In this document: piece by piece, positions 7,348 to 15,125 of the stretch
Layout: each line of letters opens with the position of its first letter
Numbering within the stretch: the stretch's first letter is position 1
From: Leptolinea sp. UBA5203
Lineage (GTDB): Bacteria > Chloroflexota > Anaerolineae > Anaerolineales > Anaerolineaceae
Assembly: GCA_002412765.1 (NCBI GenBank)
Contig: DHVR01000006.1
Coordinates: forward strand, 1 to 16,536
Direction: 5' to 3'
DNA length: 16,536 nt
Made by a program: the position numbers and the translations under genes
The notes under the pieces: generated by a model
The model's database searches: none
The model's input: the letters and a program-made list of their open reading frames with translations, nothing else
Told to the model about the DNA's origin: nothing

Positions 7348-8138
7348 AAAATCTTACAATTGTAATCTTTCGCATATTCCTGTATGGAATCCTGATAGCC
7401 CCAATGGTTTTGTTTATGCTTTATGCGTTTTCTGAACGCTGGTTTTTTCCAGCGCCATTACCCACATCATGGACAACGAACATCGTAACCCGTATGTTGA
7501 ATGACCCCCGGACGACTTCCGGGCTATTTATCAGTATTGGTATTGCCATGTTGGTCAGCTTTTTATCCTTGCTGATAGGTTTTCCGGCAGCACGAACGCT
7601 GGGTTTGCGTACTTTTCGCGGTAGACAAATAGCCTGGTTAATTTTCTTTTTACCGACTGTTGTTCCTCCTTTAGCAGTTGGGATGGGACTTAATATCCTA
7701 TTTTTGCGATTGGGTTGGTCTGGTACATTATTTGGGGTTATTCTGGCACATCTGGTACCTACTTTGCCCTACACAATTTTCACACTTTCAGGGGTATTTT
7801 CACGTTATGATGAAAATTACGAACACCAGGCGTTGGTGTTGGGATCCAGCCGCCTACGAATATTTTTTACGGTCACACTCAGATTGGTATTTCCTGGTCT
7901 GATCGTGGCTGCTTTATTTGCATTTTTAATTTCCTGGAGCCAGTACTTATTAACATTATTAATTGGTGGTGGAAAGATTCTGACCTTACCAATGCTGTTG
8001 TTTTCAGCGGTATCAGGAGGAAATCCAACTTCCATTGCCGCCTTATCACTTTTATTTGTTGCCCCTCCAGTGATCATCATTGCAGCTTCAGCGCGATTTC
8101 TTGTCCAGCATGGGAATACAATCAGGGAGCAGTATTAA
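7344..8138 (+). CDS. ABC transporter permease 2 (YnjC C-terminal-half-like)
   Basis: A 264-residue membrane protein of the binding-protein-dependent permease family. About six helices are visible, starting with IVIFRIFLYGILIAPMVLFM. The EAA loop (YEHQALVLGSSRLRIFFTVT, about 159-178) is followed by FPGLIVAALFAFLISW, the usual C-terminal pattern. The start overlaps the previous stop by four bases (ATGA, 7344-7347), and a strong AAGGAGGG lies at 7327-7334. Its own stop overlaps the ATPase start by one base (TAATG). It should pair with permease 1 as a heterodimeric channel. Confidence 0.88.
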   Translation: MKNLTIVIFRIFLYGILIAPMVLFMLYAFSERWFFPAPLPTSWTTNIVTRMLNDPRTTSGLFISIGIAMLVSFLSLLIGFPAARTLGLRTFRGRQIAWLIFFLPTVVPPLAVGMGLNILFLRLGWSGTLFGVILAHLVPTLPYTIFTLSGVFSRYDENYEHQALVLGSSRLRIFFTVTLRLVFPGLIVAALFAFLISWSQYLLTLLIGGGKILTLPMLLFSAVSGGNPTSIAALSLLFVAPPVIIIAASARFLVQHGNTIREQY

Positions 8139-9181
8139 TGACGAAAATAGAATTAGTTGAACTTAAAAAAACATATCCGGGCAGTCATCAGCCAGTTTTG
8201 AATCATTTATCACTTGAGATCCATTCAGGTGAATTAGTGGCGTTATTGGGGCCTTCAGGCAGTGGAAAATCAACCATTTTAAAATTAATAACGGGCCTGG
8301 AAAGTCCTGATGAAGGCCAAATCTTATTTGACGGTAAAAGCATTTTACCGGTTGCACCCAACAAACGTGGTGCGATTCTCATGTTTCAGAAAGCTTATCT
8401 GTTCCCTTTTCTTAACGTGGAAGAAAATATCGGATTTGGTTTGAAAGTACAGGGGGCTAATCCGGAAACGATTCGCGCTGAAGTCAAAAAAATGTTGAAT
8501 TTGATTGGTCTACCGGGGGTAAAAAAAAGAAAGCCTTCCCAGCTTTCCGGGGGGGAACAACAACGGATAGCATTAGCCAGGGCATTAATCTTACAACCGA
8601 AGTCAATGTTGCTGGATGAACCCCTCAGCAGCCTGGATACAGAAGTGCGGGTCAATTTGCAGGAAGCCATCCGTCGGATACAACAGGAATTGGGCATTAC
8701 AACGATTCTGGTGACGCATGATCTGAATGAAGCCATGGGGATGTCCGATCGCACAGCACTTTTGATCAACGGACAGGTAGCAGCCATTGATCAACCGATG
8801 AAATTGTTCACCAAACCTCCCACCCAATCTTCAGCACGTTTTGTGGGTGTATCCACCTTCTTCAAAGGAAACCTGGCGAATGGTGTGTTAACAACTGATT
8901 TTGGTAAATTATCTGTGAATACCAATGGACATCATGCAGAATCCGCCTTATTTGCCATCCGTCCTGAACATATCCGGGTGCAAACTGAACCGGAAATCAA
9001 TACTTTGCAAGGAGTTGTAACCGATTGTATGTATCGTGGCGAATATATCGAATATCAAGTGGAAATTCAATCCTTAACCGTAAGGGCCAGGGTTCCTATG
9101 CCTGCGCCGGTAATACCACATGGAGAAAATATCTATGTCTACTTTCCTCCAGAAAAACTCTTTGAAGTCAGTCAACAGTAA
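8138..9181 (+). CDS. ABC transporter ATP-binding protein with TOBE-type C-terminus (YnjD-like)
   Basis: A 347-residue ATPase with all nucleotide-binding motifs in order: Walker A GPSGSGKST (38-46), Q-loop Q85 in FQKAYLFPF, signature LSGGEQQR (137-144), Walker B LLDEP with D161-E162, D-loop SSLD and switch histidine H195 (VTHD). The last 110 residues (FVGVSTFFKGNL onward, with FAIRPEHIRV) form a TOBE-like regulatory domain of the CUT1/iron/polyamine importer type. E. coli YnjD lacks this extension as I recall. GGGAG (8125-8129) precedes the ATG, and the start shares one base with the permease 2 stop. It energises import of the unknown solute bound by the upstream lipoprotein. Confidence 0.92.
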   Translation: MTKIELVELKKTYPGSHQPVLNHLSLEIHSGELVALLGPSGSGKSTILKLITGLESPDEGQILFDGKSILPVAPNKRGAILMFQKAYLFPFLNVEENIGFGLKVQGANPETIRAEVKKMLNLIGLPGVKKRKPSQLSGGEQQRIALARALILQPKSMLLDEPLSSLDTEVRVNLQEAIRRIQQELGITTILVTHDLNEAMGMSDRTALLINGQVAAIDQPMKLFTKPPTQSSARFVGVSTFFKGNLANGVLTTDFGKLSVNTNGHHAESALFAIRPEHIRVQTEPEINTLQGVVTDCMYRGEYIEYQVEIQSLTVRARVPMPAPVIPHGENIYVYFPPEKLFEVSQQ

Positions 9182-9234
9182 AACGCAATCATTAGAATCG
9201 CAGTAGTTGATATTACAAGGCCTAAAAAAATCGG

Positions 9235-9262
9235 AAAGGTTGAGATGATGATCTCAACCTTT
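9235..9262. terminator. Bidirectional terminator between the ABC operon and the second oxidoreductase
   Basis: AAAGGTTGAGAT (9235-9246) and ATCTCAACCTTT (9251-9262) form a perfect 12-bp stem with a four-base loop. On the minus strand a T run (complement of the A run at 9224-9230) follows after four bases, so it is strongest as terminator of the minus-strand oxidoreductase. It can also stop the converging ABC operon. Confidence 0.75.
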
Positions 9263-9294
9263 TATCGTTAAATAATTGAGTAGCAATTATTGAT

Positions 9295-10686
9295 TTATTG
9301 ATTTTCCTTGGTACGAAGATATCGGGAAATCGCCTTTTTAATGATTTCTGAAAAGGTAGGATAGATAAAAATTAAGTTGCCCAGGTCTTGAATCGGTAAT
9401 TTAAGTTTGATGGCCAGTGTGAAAAACTGGATCCATTCACCGGCATGTTTTCCAATGGCATCCGCTCCCAGAATGCGATCTTCTTCATCCATCACAATTT
9501 TAAGGAAGCCTTCGGTTTCACTCTCTGTTTTAAAGCGATCAATGGAATTGGTCTCTACCTGAAAGGTGTTCACTTGATCATATTTTTTCCTTGCTTGTGC
9601 TTCATTCAAACCAACATGCCCGATCTCTGGCTCCATAAAGATTGCCCATGGGACAATTGATAAATCATTCAATACATGGTTACCGGAAAGAATATTTTCC
9701 AGTGCGATTTCTGCCTGATAAGAAGCCATGTGGGTAAATTTGGCAGGCGATGCGACATCACCGATGGCGTAAATGTTATTGGCTGTTGTTTGCAGATATT
9801 CATTGGTTTTAATCGCAAATTCGTTATACGCCACACCGGCATTCTCGAGTTCCAATCCGGCGATATTGGGAACACGTCCGAGGGCAGCAAAAATTCGATC
9901 GACCACCATTTCCTTTCTTTCCCCATTTTGATCGAGAAAGAGTCTTACTTTTCCATTATCAAGAGCCAGACAATCGATTACCTTTGTATTCGTGTAGATC
10001 TTAACTCCTTCCCTGCCCAGAACTTCACTCACCAGTTCACCAACCTTCTCATCTGTGACCTGCAGAATTCGGGGATACTGCTCAATAATACTCACTTCTG
10101 ATCCGAACCTTGCCAGAGATTGACCCAATTCCACGGAAATTACACCTCCACCCAGGAAGACAATGGATTCCGGCAGTTCACGTAAATCCCAGAAGTTGTT
10201 GTTAGTCAACACATCAGGCATTTGGCCGCCACTATGTGGTGCCATGCGCGGTGAGGAACCGCTGGCAATAATGGTGTTTTTCGCAAAAATGACTTCCTCA
10301 CCAATTTTAATTTCAGTGGGGTTAATGAATGCTGCACCAGCATCATGTATGTAAACATCAATCCCTTGATCTTGAAAAACAGGGGGTTTTTCATATTCGT
10401 AAATGCTCTGAACCACATCATTGACATGCTCCATCACCCTGCCAAAATCCAGGCGGCTGTCTGGATTGGAAGCTGGTAAACCAAGCCGTTCTGCTTTTTT
10501 CATCGCATGGAAAAGCCGGGCACTGCTGATAAATGTTTTGCTGGGAACACAACCCGCATGGGTACATTCGCCACCAATTTTATTTTTTTCGATCATAGCC
10601 ACCTTAAGGCCACGGCGATTGGCAGTCATGGCTGCCACTAAACCACCTGAACCTGCACCAATAACTGCTAAGTCATATTTTTTCAT
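9295..10686 (-). CDS. Second MerA-like FAD-dependent disulfide oxidoreductase
   Basis: A 463-residue flavoprotein of the same superfamily as the one at 3630, but clearly divergent in sequence and so not a recent duplicate. FAD fold GAGSGG is at residues 10-15 and the redox disulfide lies in GGECTHAGCVPSKT (C41 and C46). The NAD(P) fold is GGGVISVELG in the middle, with a second FAD motif IYAIGDV and a C-terminal interface containing YPTFSE. The catalytic His of lipoamide dehydrogenase is Tyr here, but the Glu is kept, unlike in the first paralogue. There is no heavy-metal domain and no C-terminal Cys pair. The ATG follows GAAGGAC with good spacing. It converges on the ABC operon across a shared terminator. 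Confidence 0.88.
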   Translation of the reverse strand: MKKYDLAVIGAGSGGLVAAMTANRRGLKVAMIEKNKIGGECTHAGCVPSKTFISSARLFHAMKKAERLGLPASNPDSRLDFGRVMEHVNDVVQSIYEYEKPPVFQDQGIDVYIHDAGAAFINPTEIKIGEEVIFAKNTIIASGSSPRMAPHSGGQMPDVLTNNNFWDLRELPESIVFLGGGVISVELGQSLARFGSEVSIIEQYPRILQVTDEKVGELVSEVLGREGVKIYTNTKVIDCLALDNGKVRLFLDQNGERKEMVVDRIFAALGRVPNIAGLELENAGVAYNEFAIKTNEYLQTTANNIYAIGDVASPAKFTHMASYQAEIALENILSGNHVLNDLSIVPWAIFMEPEIGHVGLNEAQARKKYDQVNTFQVETNSIDRFKTESETEGFLKIVMDEEDRILGADAIGKHAGEWIQFFTLAIKLKLPIQDLGNLIFIYPTFSEIIKKAISRYLRTKENQ

Positions 10687-10726
10687 AAGTCCTTCTTTCT
10701 ACATTGAATAGATATCTTCTCTTTGG

Positions 10727-10809
10727 ATCATCTCAATAATTAGCAGTAGGGTGTTTTGGAGTGCAAGTGCACGCCAAAACACCTGCTAACCACGATTAAT
10801 TGAGATGAT
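10727..10809. repeat. Palindromic MITE/REP-like element, copy 2
   Basis: An 83-bp copy of the element at 5088-5172, in the same orientation. It has terminal inverted repeats ATCATCTCAAT and ATTGAGATGAT, and a central stem GGTGTTTTGGAGTGC (10750-10764) against GCACGCCAAAACACC (10769-10783) with one mismatch and loop AAGT. Compared with copy 1, each stem arm has lost one A/T base and several positions differ. It lies between the second oxidoreductase start and the end of the interrupted phosphotransferase gene, 13 bases from that gene's distal stop. Confidence 0.88.
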
Positions 10810-10822
10810 ATTTCTCTTTGCC

Positions 10823-11986
10823 TTATTTAAGAATTTCAAAGGTTTTTTCACCAGCTGGATTGAGAATATGCCGGGCAGCTGTTTGAGCAGCTTGTTGAAT
10901 ATCCGGATGATTCCAATCCAATCCCTGGTAAATTTAACCTGTTTGAAAATAACCCACGGTTCTGGCCAAAATTTCAGATCCGAAATGAATGGAACTTTCC
11001 TGTACACCATCAACGCCAAAAATTTGGTCAAAATCCTTTCCCAGCGTGGTTCGATAACTTTCCAAAAACCCCTGCAATATCAACCTGGCATTATCTGCTG
11101 TAAATTTGGACGGTGGTCGATGGGTGTGCATCCATAAATGGGCAGCCAGATGCCCGACATCCTGAGAAGGTCGACCATAATGTGAAAGTTCCCAATCAAT
11201 AATTCTCAACTCCTCACCAGACACAATGATCGAAGGTAACCACAGGTCACCCATGATGATCACATTCCCCGGTGCCTGTAACAATTTTCCATAAGCGAGT
11301 GCTGCGTTTCCTACATCATCTACGTTTTCCAGATGTGCTTTTTGGGCATACATCTTCACATTCTGATACAGGACTTCCAGGCGCGTTTTTTGAATGCGTT
11401 GATTGAGAAACTGTAATCCCAGATCCGACTGGTTAGCGCTGTATTTGTGAATATTGGCAATAAATGTTCCAATGCTTTTGCCAATGGAGTAAACCTTCTC
11501 ATTTTCCTGCGAGAGTTGGATCCATTCGGCAAGGTCAGGGCAATTACATACATCTTCCATGATTAGAATATTGTGTGTTGTATCCATCCAGACAAATTCA
11601 GGCAGGCGAATTTTTTCATTCGTCAGATGTGAAAGTGAGCCGGATTTTCCAAAGGTTTTCAGTGCATTCGCTTCGATGATGATGCGCCCGGGATCAAGCT
11701 GGATTTGTGGGTTGGAAGCAATGAAGGGAGGTGCCCATTTTGCGATCAAAGAAGGAAATATGGAACCTGTTTCTCCTCGAATGCGCCAGACATAATTGAG
11801 TAAACCTCCAGACAATTTAACAGGTTTTGATTGCATCTGAAAATCCGGATTTTTTTGGATCATTCTTTCCAGAACAATTTCCATTTCCCTGTCGGTGAAT
11901 TCAAAGGGATTAATATATCCATCTTTGTTTTCATTTTTTGTAACCGTTGTTTTATCGCGATTTTGAATGATGAATTTTTCGTTCAT
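10823..11986 (-). pseudogene. APH-family phosphotransferase with in-frame TAA near its 3' end
   Basis: The reading frame runs 350 residues from the ATG at 11986 to a TAA at 10934-10936. The same frame then continues for 36 codons (IYQGLDWNHPDIQQAAQTAA and onward) to a second TAA at 10823-10825. That continuation looks like a normal helical C-terminus of this family, so the first stop is probably a nonsense mutation. The protein resembles kinases of the aminoglycoside/choline/methylthioribose type: a nucleotide-binding lysine in LIAKWAPP (K84), a partner glutamate in IIIEANALK (E105), a catalytic-loop equivalent MGDLWLPS (245-252) and the metal-binding aspartate in IIDWE (D264). The usual catalytic-loop His and Asn are Met and Ser here. 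The substrate is unknown. The truncated protein could still be made, because all recognised motifs precede the stop. Confidence 0.75.
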
Positions 11987-12085
11987 ACTTATTTCTCCTC
12001 TTCACGTTCAATAGACGGTTAGAAGCAACCATTTCTTACGTTACATGCAGAATGACCCTGATTTTTCGCGTTGGAGGCAGAATGG

Positions 12086-12982
12086 TTATCTTATCCCAAA
12101 GAATGTGCGGATTTTTTCGTCTGTTTCCACCACCCACAGAGATAGATCACTATTCAATGCCAGTTGAGTAATTTCAGTCAATTTTCCGGTTGCCAGCAGG
12201 AACCCAATGGCAATCATCAACAAGCCACTGATCAAACCGGTAGTATGTAGCTCCAATGTGATCCTCCCCAGTTTTAATTCAAATCCTCTGCCGCGAATAA
12301 AGCGCCAGAAGCGGCTGCCGTTTCCTAAACGACTGAAAAATGTTGAAATCAGGATTAATGGCAAGCCCAATCCTAATGCATAAACAAAAGATAAGAAGGC
12401 GCCTTGAAGGACTCCCGTTCCCTGGGTGGCTAATAATGTCAGAATGGCACCCAAAATTGGACCGATACAGGCTGTCCAACCGATGGCAAAGGTCGCCCCA
12501 TACACAAAGGATCCCAGCACGGATCGGGCTGGTCTTTCCTGAAATTGGATGCCGGTAAAGCCCTTGCCAAAAATACTCAATACGCCAAAAGCAATGATCA
12601 CCAGTCCGCCGATGATGGATATTGTTGAAATATTCCGAACCAGGATGCTTCCAATCGCGGCAACACTGGCACCCAATATCGTCATGGTGGTTGCCAATCC
12701 CAAAAAGAAAGCAATTGTCGTCAGGATTACATTTTTACGATTGCTTTGAAAGGAATAAGCAAAATAGGCAGGTAAGATAGGCAGCGAGCATGGGGAAAGA
12801 AAACTTAGAACACCGGAGAGAAAAGCAGCGGGTATAAGTGCCAGCATGGAGGTACCCGTTTGTGTTGTACCATCTCCAGCGAGCAATGCTCCAATAATCA
12901 GTGCCAAAGCTACAATGATGACAAATCCAAAGGCAATCGTTCGTTTTGATATATGGGACGGTGATTTATCAATAATGTTCAT
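12086..12982 (-). CDS. CcdA/DsbD-type transmembrane thiol-disulfide transporter
   Basis: A 298-residue polytopic membrane protein of the CcdA family, which passes electrons from cytoplasmic thioredoxin to thiol proteins outside the membrane. An N-terminal helix (about 16-35) is followed by the core. The first redox cysteine lies in FLSPCSLPILPAY (C65) and the second in GWTACIGPILGA (C172), each at the expected proline/glycine-rich site. Six helices of the core are visible, plus a short C-terminal tail with a further hydrophobic segment, making it longer than minimal CcdA proteins. It starts 26 bases after the DUF3179 gene on the same strand, so the two are probably cotranscribed. Its likely partner is the thioredoxin-fold protein encoded divergently at 14404. 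Confidence 0.9.
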   Translation of the reverse strand: MNIIDKSPSHISKRTIAFGFVIIVALALIIGALLAGDGTTQTGTSMLALIPAAFLSGVLSFLSPCSLPILPAYFAYSFQSNRKNVILTTIAFFLGLATTMTILGASVAAIGSILVRNISTISIIGGLVIIAFGVLSIFGKGFTGIQFQERPARSVLGSFVYGATFAIGWTACIGPILGAILTLLATQGTGVLQGAFLSFVYALGLGLPLILISTFFSRLGNGSRFWRFIRGRGFELKLGRITLELHTTGLISGLLMIAIGFLLATGKLTEITQLALNSDLSLWVVETDEKIRTFFGIR

Positions 12983-13008
12983 CGTTTTCTTTCCCTGCTC
13001 TCCTTTGT

Positions 13009-14247
13009 CTATTGTTGGTAAACACGTGTTTCGGGTTTGAATGCAACCCAGGAGAACCAGAAATGATTGACTGAGACAACCTGTTCCAGTTGCTTTCCAG
13101 CTAATTCTCCAGAAATTGCCTTCCCCAACACATCCCAGGTGCTGCCGGTCTCATCATCCACAATGTTTTGACCGTCGTATTTGAAAGTCAAAACAGACCC
13201 ATTCAGCAGGCGACTATAGGATATAGCTGTACCAACATCTCTTCCGTCTGCGATCTGTAAGGTGTCCAGTGCGGACGCTGTACCGGTTGACCAGAACACG
13301 GCGATTTCCTTCCCTCCGACGGTATCATTGACCACATTTACTTCACTTAATAGTTCATAGGGGTAGGCGACAGCTTCTTCTTCAATCTCAACTGCAAGCA
13401 CCCGTGCTACTGGTAGTAATTTGTCCGGTGTTTCAGGACCCTGATACAAAAATGGTGGCCGGTTTACATCGTCATAGCCAACATACGGATTGGATCCATA
13501 ATTACGGAGAAAACCGGTATCCTTTGATAAGACGAGTCCATTGGGATTAGCGTTCTTAAATTCCTCCCAGGAGATGATAGCAGCCGGGACGAATACCAGC
13601 TGGGTGCCTGTCAATTTACCCACAATCCCTTTGCCTTCCGCTTGCTGCCACCATGTTTCGGTCTGGCGATCGTACATGATCAAATTGCTGAAGCGCAATC
13701 TCCCGGTCGTGCCGAAATCAAACGCTCTTCCATTGACAGTCCTTTCAAAAGCAATGGCTGTGTTACACAAAGGACAGAAGGTGACCAATACCGGGACACC
13801 GCCGATCTCATCATTGACAATCTCATGCCACATCAAAATCTGAATCGGGTAAGCCTTGGCTTCGTTATTCACCAATACCTGCACAACAGGTTCCTGAGGC
13901 ATTAACCAGGAATCTGCTTCATTGATATCAACGAATTTCAGTTTTAGAATGGCAGGGATACCATCTCTCGATGGACCACCGGATAAGATTTCCGAAAAAT
14001 CGATGGAGGTAATCGAAAAGTCGGTAGTAAATTCCCGATCAGCCCCTCCCGGAGGTTTTTGTTGGGGAGTATTGGTTGATTGAGGTGTCAGTGTGGCAGT
14101 CAGAAGTGGTTCGATGTTGTCAGTGGGGTTCTCAGGTGGAATCGGGTTGGCAACAACAATTTCATTTTCAGAGATACCAGATGGCTGGCAGGCAGCCAGT
14201 ACGATAAATGTGGTTATTGTTGCTAACAATACAAAGTAAATTTTCAT
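13009..14247 (-). CDS. DUF3179 domain lipoprotein
   Basis: A 412-residue exported protein. The signal peptide ends in a lipobox VLAAC with lipidated C20, then a Pro/Thr/Asn-rich linker (about 30-70). The rest is the DUF3179 domain: IPAILKLKFVDINEADSW near 98-114, MWHEIVND near 139-146, the signature VTFCPLCNTAIAF (155-167, with C158 and C161), then GTTGRLRFSNLIMYDRQT and a C-terminal SVNHFWFSWVAFKPET. The C-x2-C pair could be a redox or metal site, which fits its cotranscription with CcdA, but the family's activity is not known to me. GAGAGG upstream of the ATG serves as ribosome binding site. It is divergent from the DsbA-like gene. Confidence 0.88.
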   Translation of the reverse strand: MKIYFVLLATITTFIVLAACQPSGISENEIVVANPIPPENPTDNIEPLLTATLTPQSTNTPQQKPPGGADREFTTDFSITSIDFSEILSGGPSRDGIPAILKLKFVDINEADSWLMPQEPVVQVLVNNEAKAYPIQILMWHEIVNDEIGGVPVLVTFCPLCNTAIAFERTVNGRAFDFGTTGRLRFSNLIMYDRQTETWWQQAEGKGIVGKLTGTQLVFVPAAIISWEEFKNANPNGLVLSKDTGFLRNYGSNPYVGYDDVNRPPFLYQGPETPDKLLPVARVLAVEIEEEAVAYPYELLSEVNVVNDTVGGKEIAVFWSTGTASALDTLQIADGRDVGTAISYSRLLNGSVLTFKYDGQNIVDDETGSTWDVLGKAISGELAGKQLEQVVSVNHFWFSWVAFKPETRVYQQ

Positions 14248-14311
14248 TTCATACCTCTCTTTTTCTCATCAAACCGCTATTTTTCCTTTAGATGCATATG
14301 CTGCATGGTTT

Positions 14312-14342
14312 CTTACCTGATACGACTGAAAAAATAGGTAAG
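14312..14342. promoter_or_regulatory. Inverted repeat in the divergent DUF3179 / DsbA-like intergenic region
   Basis: CTTACCT (14312-14318) and AGGTAAG (14336-14342) are perfectly inverted with a 17-base spacer, roughly midway between two divergent genes. A GCATATGC palindrome lies at 14294-14301. The geometry suits an operator shared by both promoters. I could not place convincing -35/-10 boxes here. Confidence 0.35.
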
Positions 14343-14403
14343 GTTTGAGGTGTTTTCGTCGTCAAAAGGGTTAATCCCTACCACTTAATGAGGAGTCATT
14401 CAT

Positions 14404-15069
14404 ATGAAAAAGTTTGAGAAAAATAAAAATAAACGTGGATTTCAGAAGTATCTACCCTTATTGCTGCTCACAGCAGGTCTGGTTATTGTCGTCGTAATTT
14501 TTAGTAATAACTTTTTTAACCAGAATGAAACTGACGAACCCATCGTTTCAGAAAGTTCACCGCTACGGGCAGTGGGAGCTGTAGAAGCGCTGGTAACCAT
14601 CACAGAATTTGCGGATTTTGGCTGCATTACATGCAAGGTCTGGCATCAATTTGGAATCAAAGAACAGGTCCTGGAAAAGTATGGTGATCAGGTGTGCTTC
14701 GTCTGGCATGATTTTCCTGTCATCACTGTTGATTCTCCCATGGCAGCTGAAGCAGGATTCTGTGCACATGACCAGGGGAGATTCTGGGAATACCATGATG
14801 TGCTTTATCAAAATGCCCCAGCCCTGAAGGCCGATAACTTAAAACAATATGCGGCTGAATTAGGACTGGATTCTGAGGAATTTAATCAGTGTCTCGATTC
14901 CGGAAAACACACTGCAACAGTGGAAATTGAATTACAGGAAGCGCTCGGTTTTGGATTCCGAGGTGTACCATCCTTCCTGGTGAATGGTCAGCGTCTAATC
15001 GGTCCACCCTCCTTCGAGCAATTATCCGTCATCATTGATGAACTTATCCTCAATCTGGAAGAAAGTTAA
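14404..15069 (+). CDS. Membrane-anchored DsbA-like thioredoxin-fold protein
   Basis: A 221-residue protein of the DsbA/thioredoxin_4 type. A short basic N-terminus and one membrane helix (about 17-35) anchor it with the catalytic domain outside. The active site is C74-I-T-C77 in EFADFGCITCKVWH, where most relatives have C-P-Y-C. The helical insertion includes WHDFPV and HDQGRFWEYHDVLY, and the cis-proline loop is GVPSFLVNG (P189). Such proteins oxidise, isomerise or reduce extracytoplasmic disulfides; CcdA encoded nearby could keep it reduced. A GAGGAG ribosome binding site precedes the ATG. Additional cysteines occur at 98, 120 and 163. The gene ends at a bidirectional terminator. Confidence 0.9.
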   Translation: MKKFEKNKNKRGFQKYLPLLLLTAGLVIVVVIFSNNFFNQNETDEPIVSESSPLRAVGAVEALVTITEFADFGCITCKVWHQFGIKEQVLEKYGDQVCFVWHDFPVITVDSPMAAEAGFCAHDQGRFWEYHDVLYQNAPALKADNLKQYAAELGLDSEEFNQCLDSGKHTATVEIELQEALGFGFRGVPSFLVNGQRLIGPPSFEQLSVIIDELILNLEES

Positions 15070-15089
15070 TTGGTCTTCGCTGATTAAAT

Positions 15090-15118
15090 AAAAAATCCGG
15101 TAGCAATCCGGATTTTTT
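15090..15118. terminator. Bidirectional rho-independent terminator
   Basis: AAAAAATCCGG (15090-15100) pairs with CCGGATTTTTT (15108-15118) around a seven-base loop, with T tracts on both strands. It lies between the converging DsbA-like gene (stop at 15069) and the anti-sigma gene (stop at 15126), and can serve both. Confidence 0.88.
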
Positions 15119-15125
15119 TTATTCT

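Noticed and set aside
5088..10809. A composite transposon bounded by the two palindromic elements
   Set aside because: The elements are short and carry no transposase, none lies between them, and the enclosed genes look native and match the flanking genes in style. Recombination between the direct copies remains possible but is not shown.
10934..10936. Programmed recoding (readthrough) of the TAA
   Set aside because: TAA is the least read-through-prone stop and no recoding signal is evident; a plain nonsense mutation is simpler.
10786..11031. An 81-codon minus-strand open frame overlapping the phosphotransferase end
   Set aside because: It is out of frame with the kinase and lacks family features; the kinase frame itself continues sensibly after the TAA, so a frameshift explanation is not needed.
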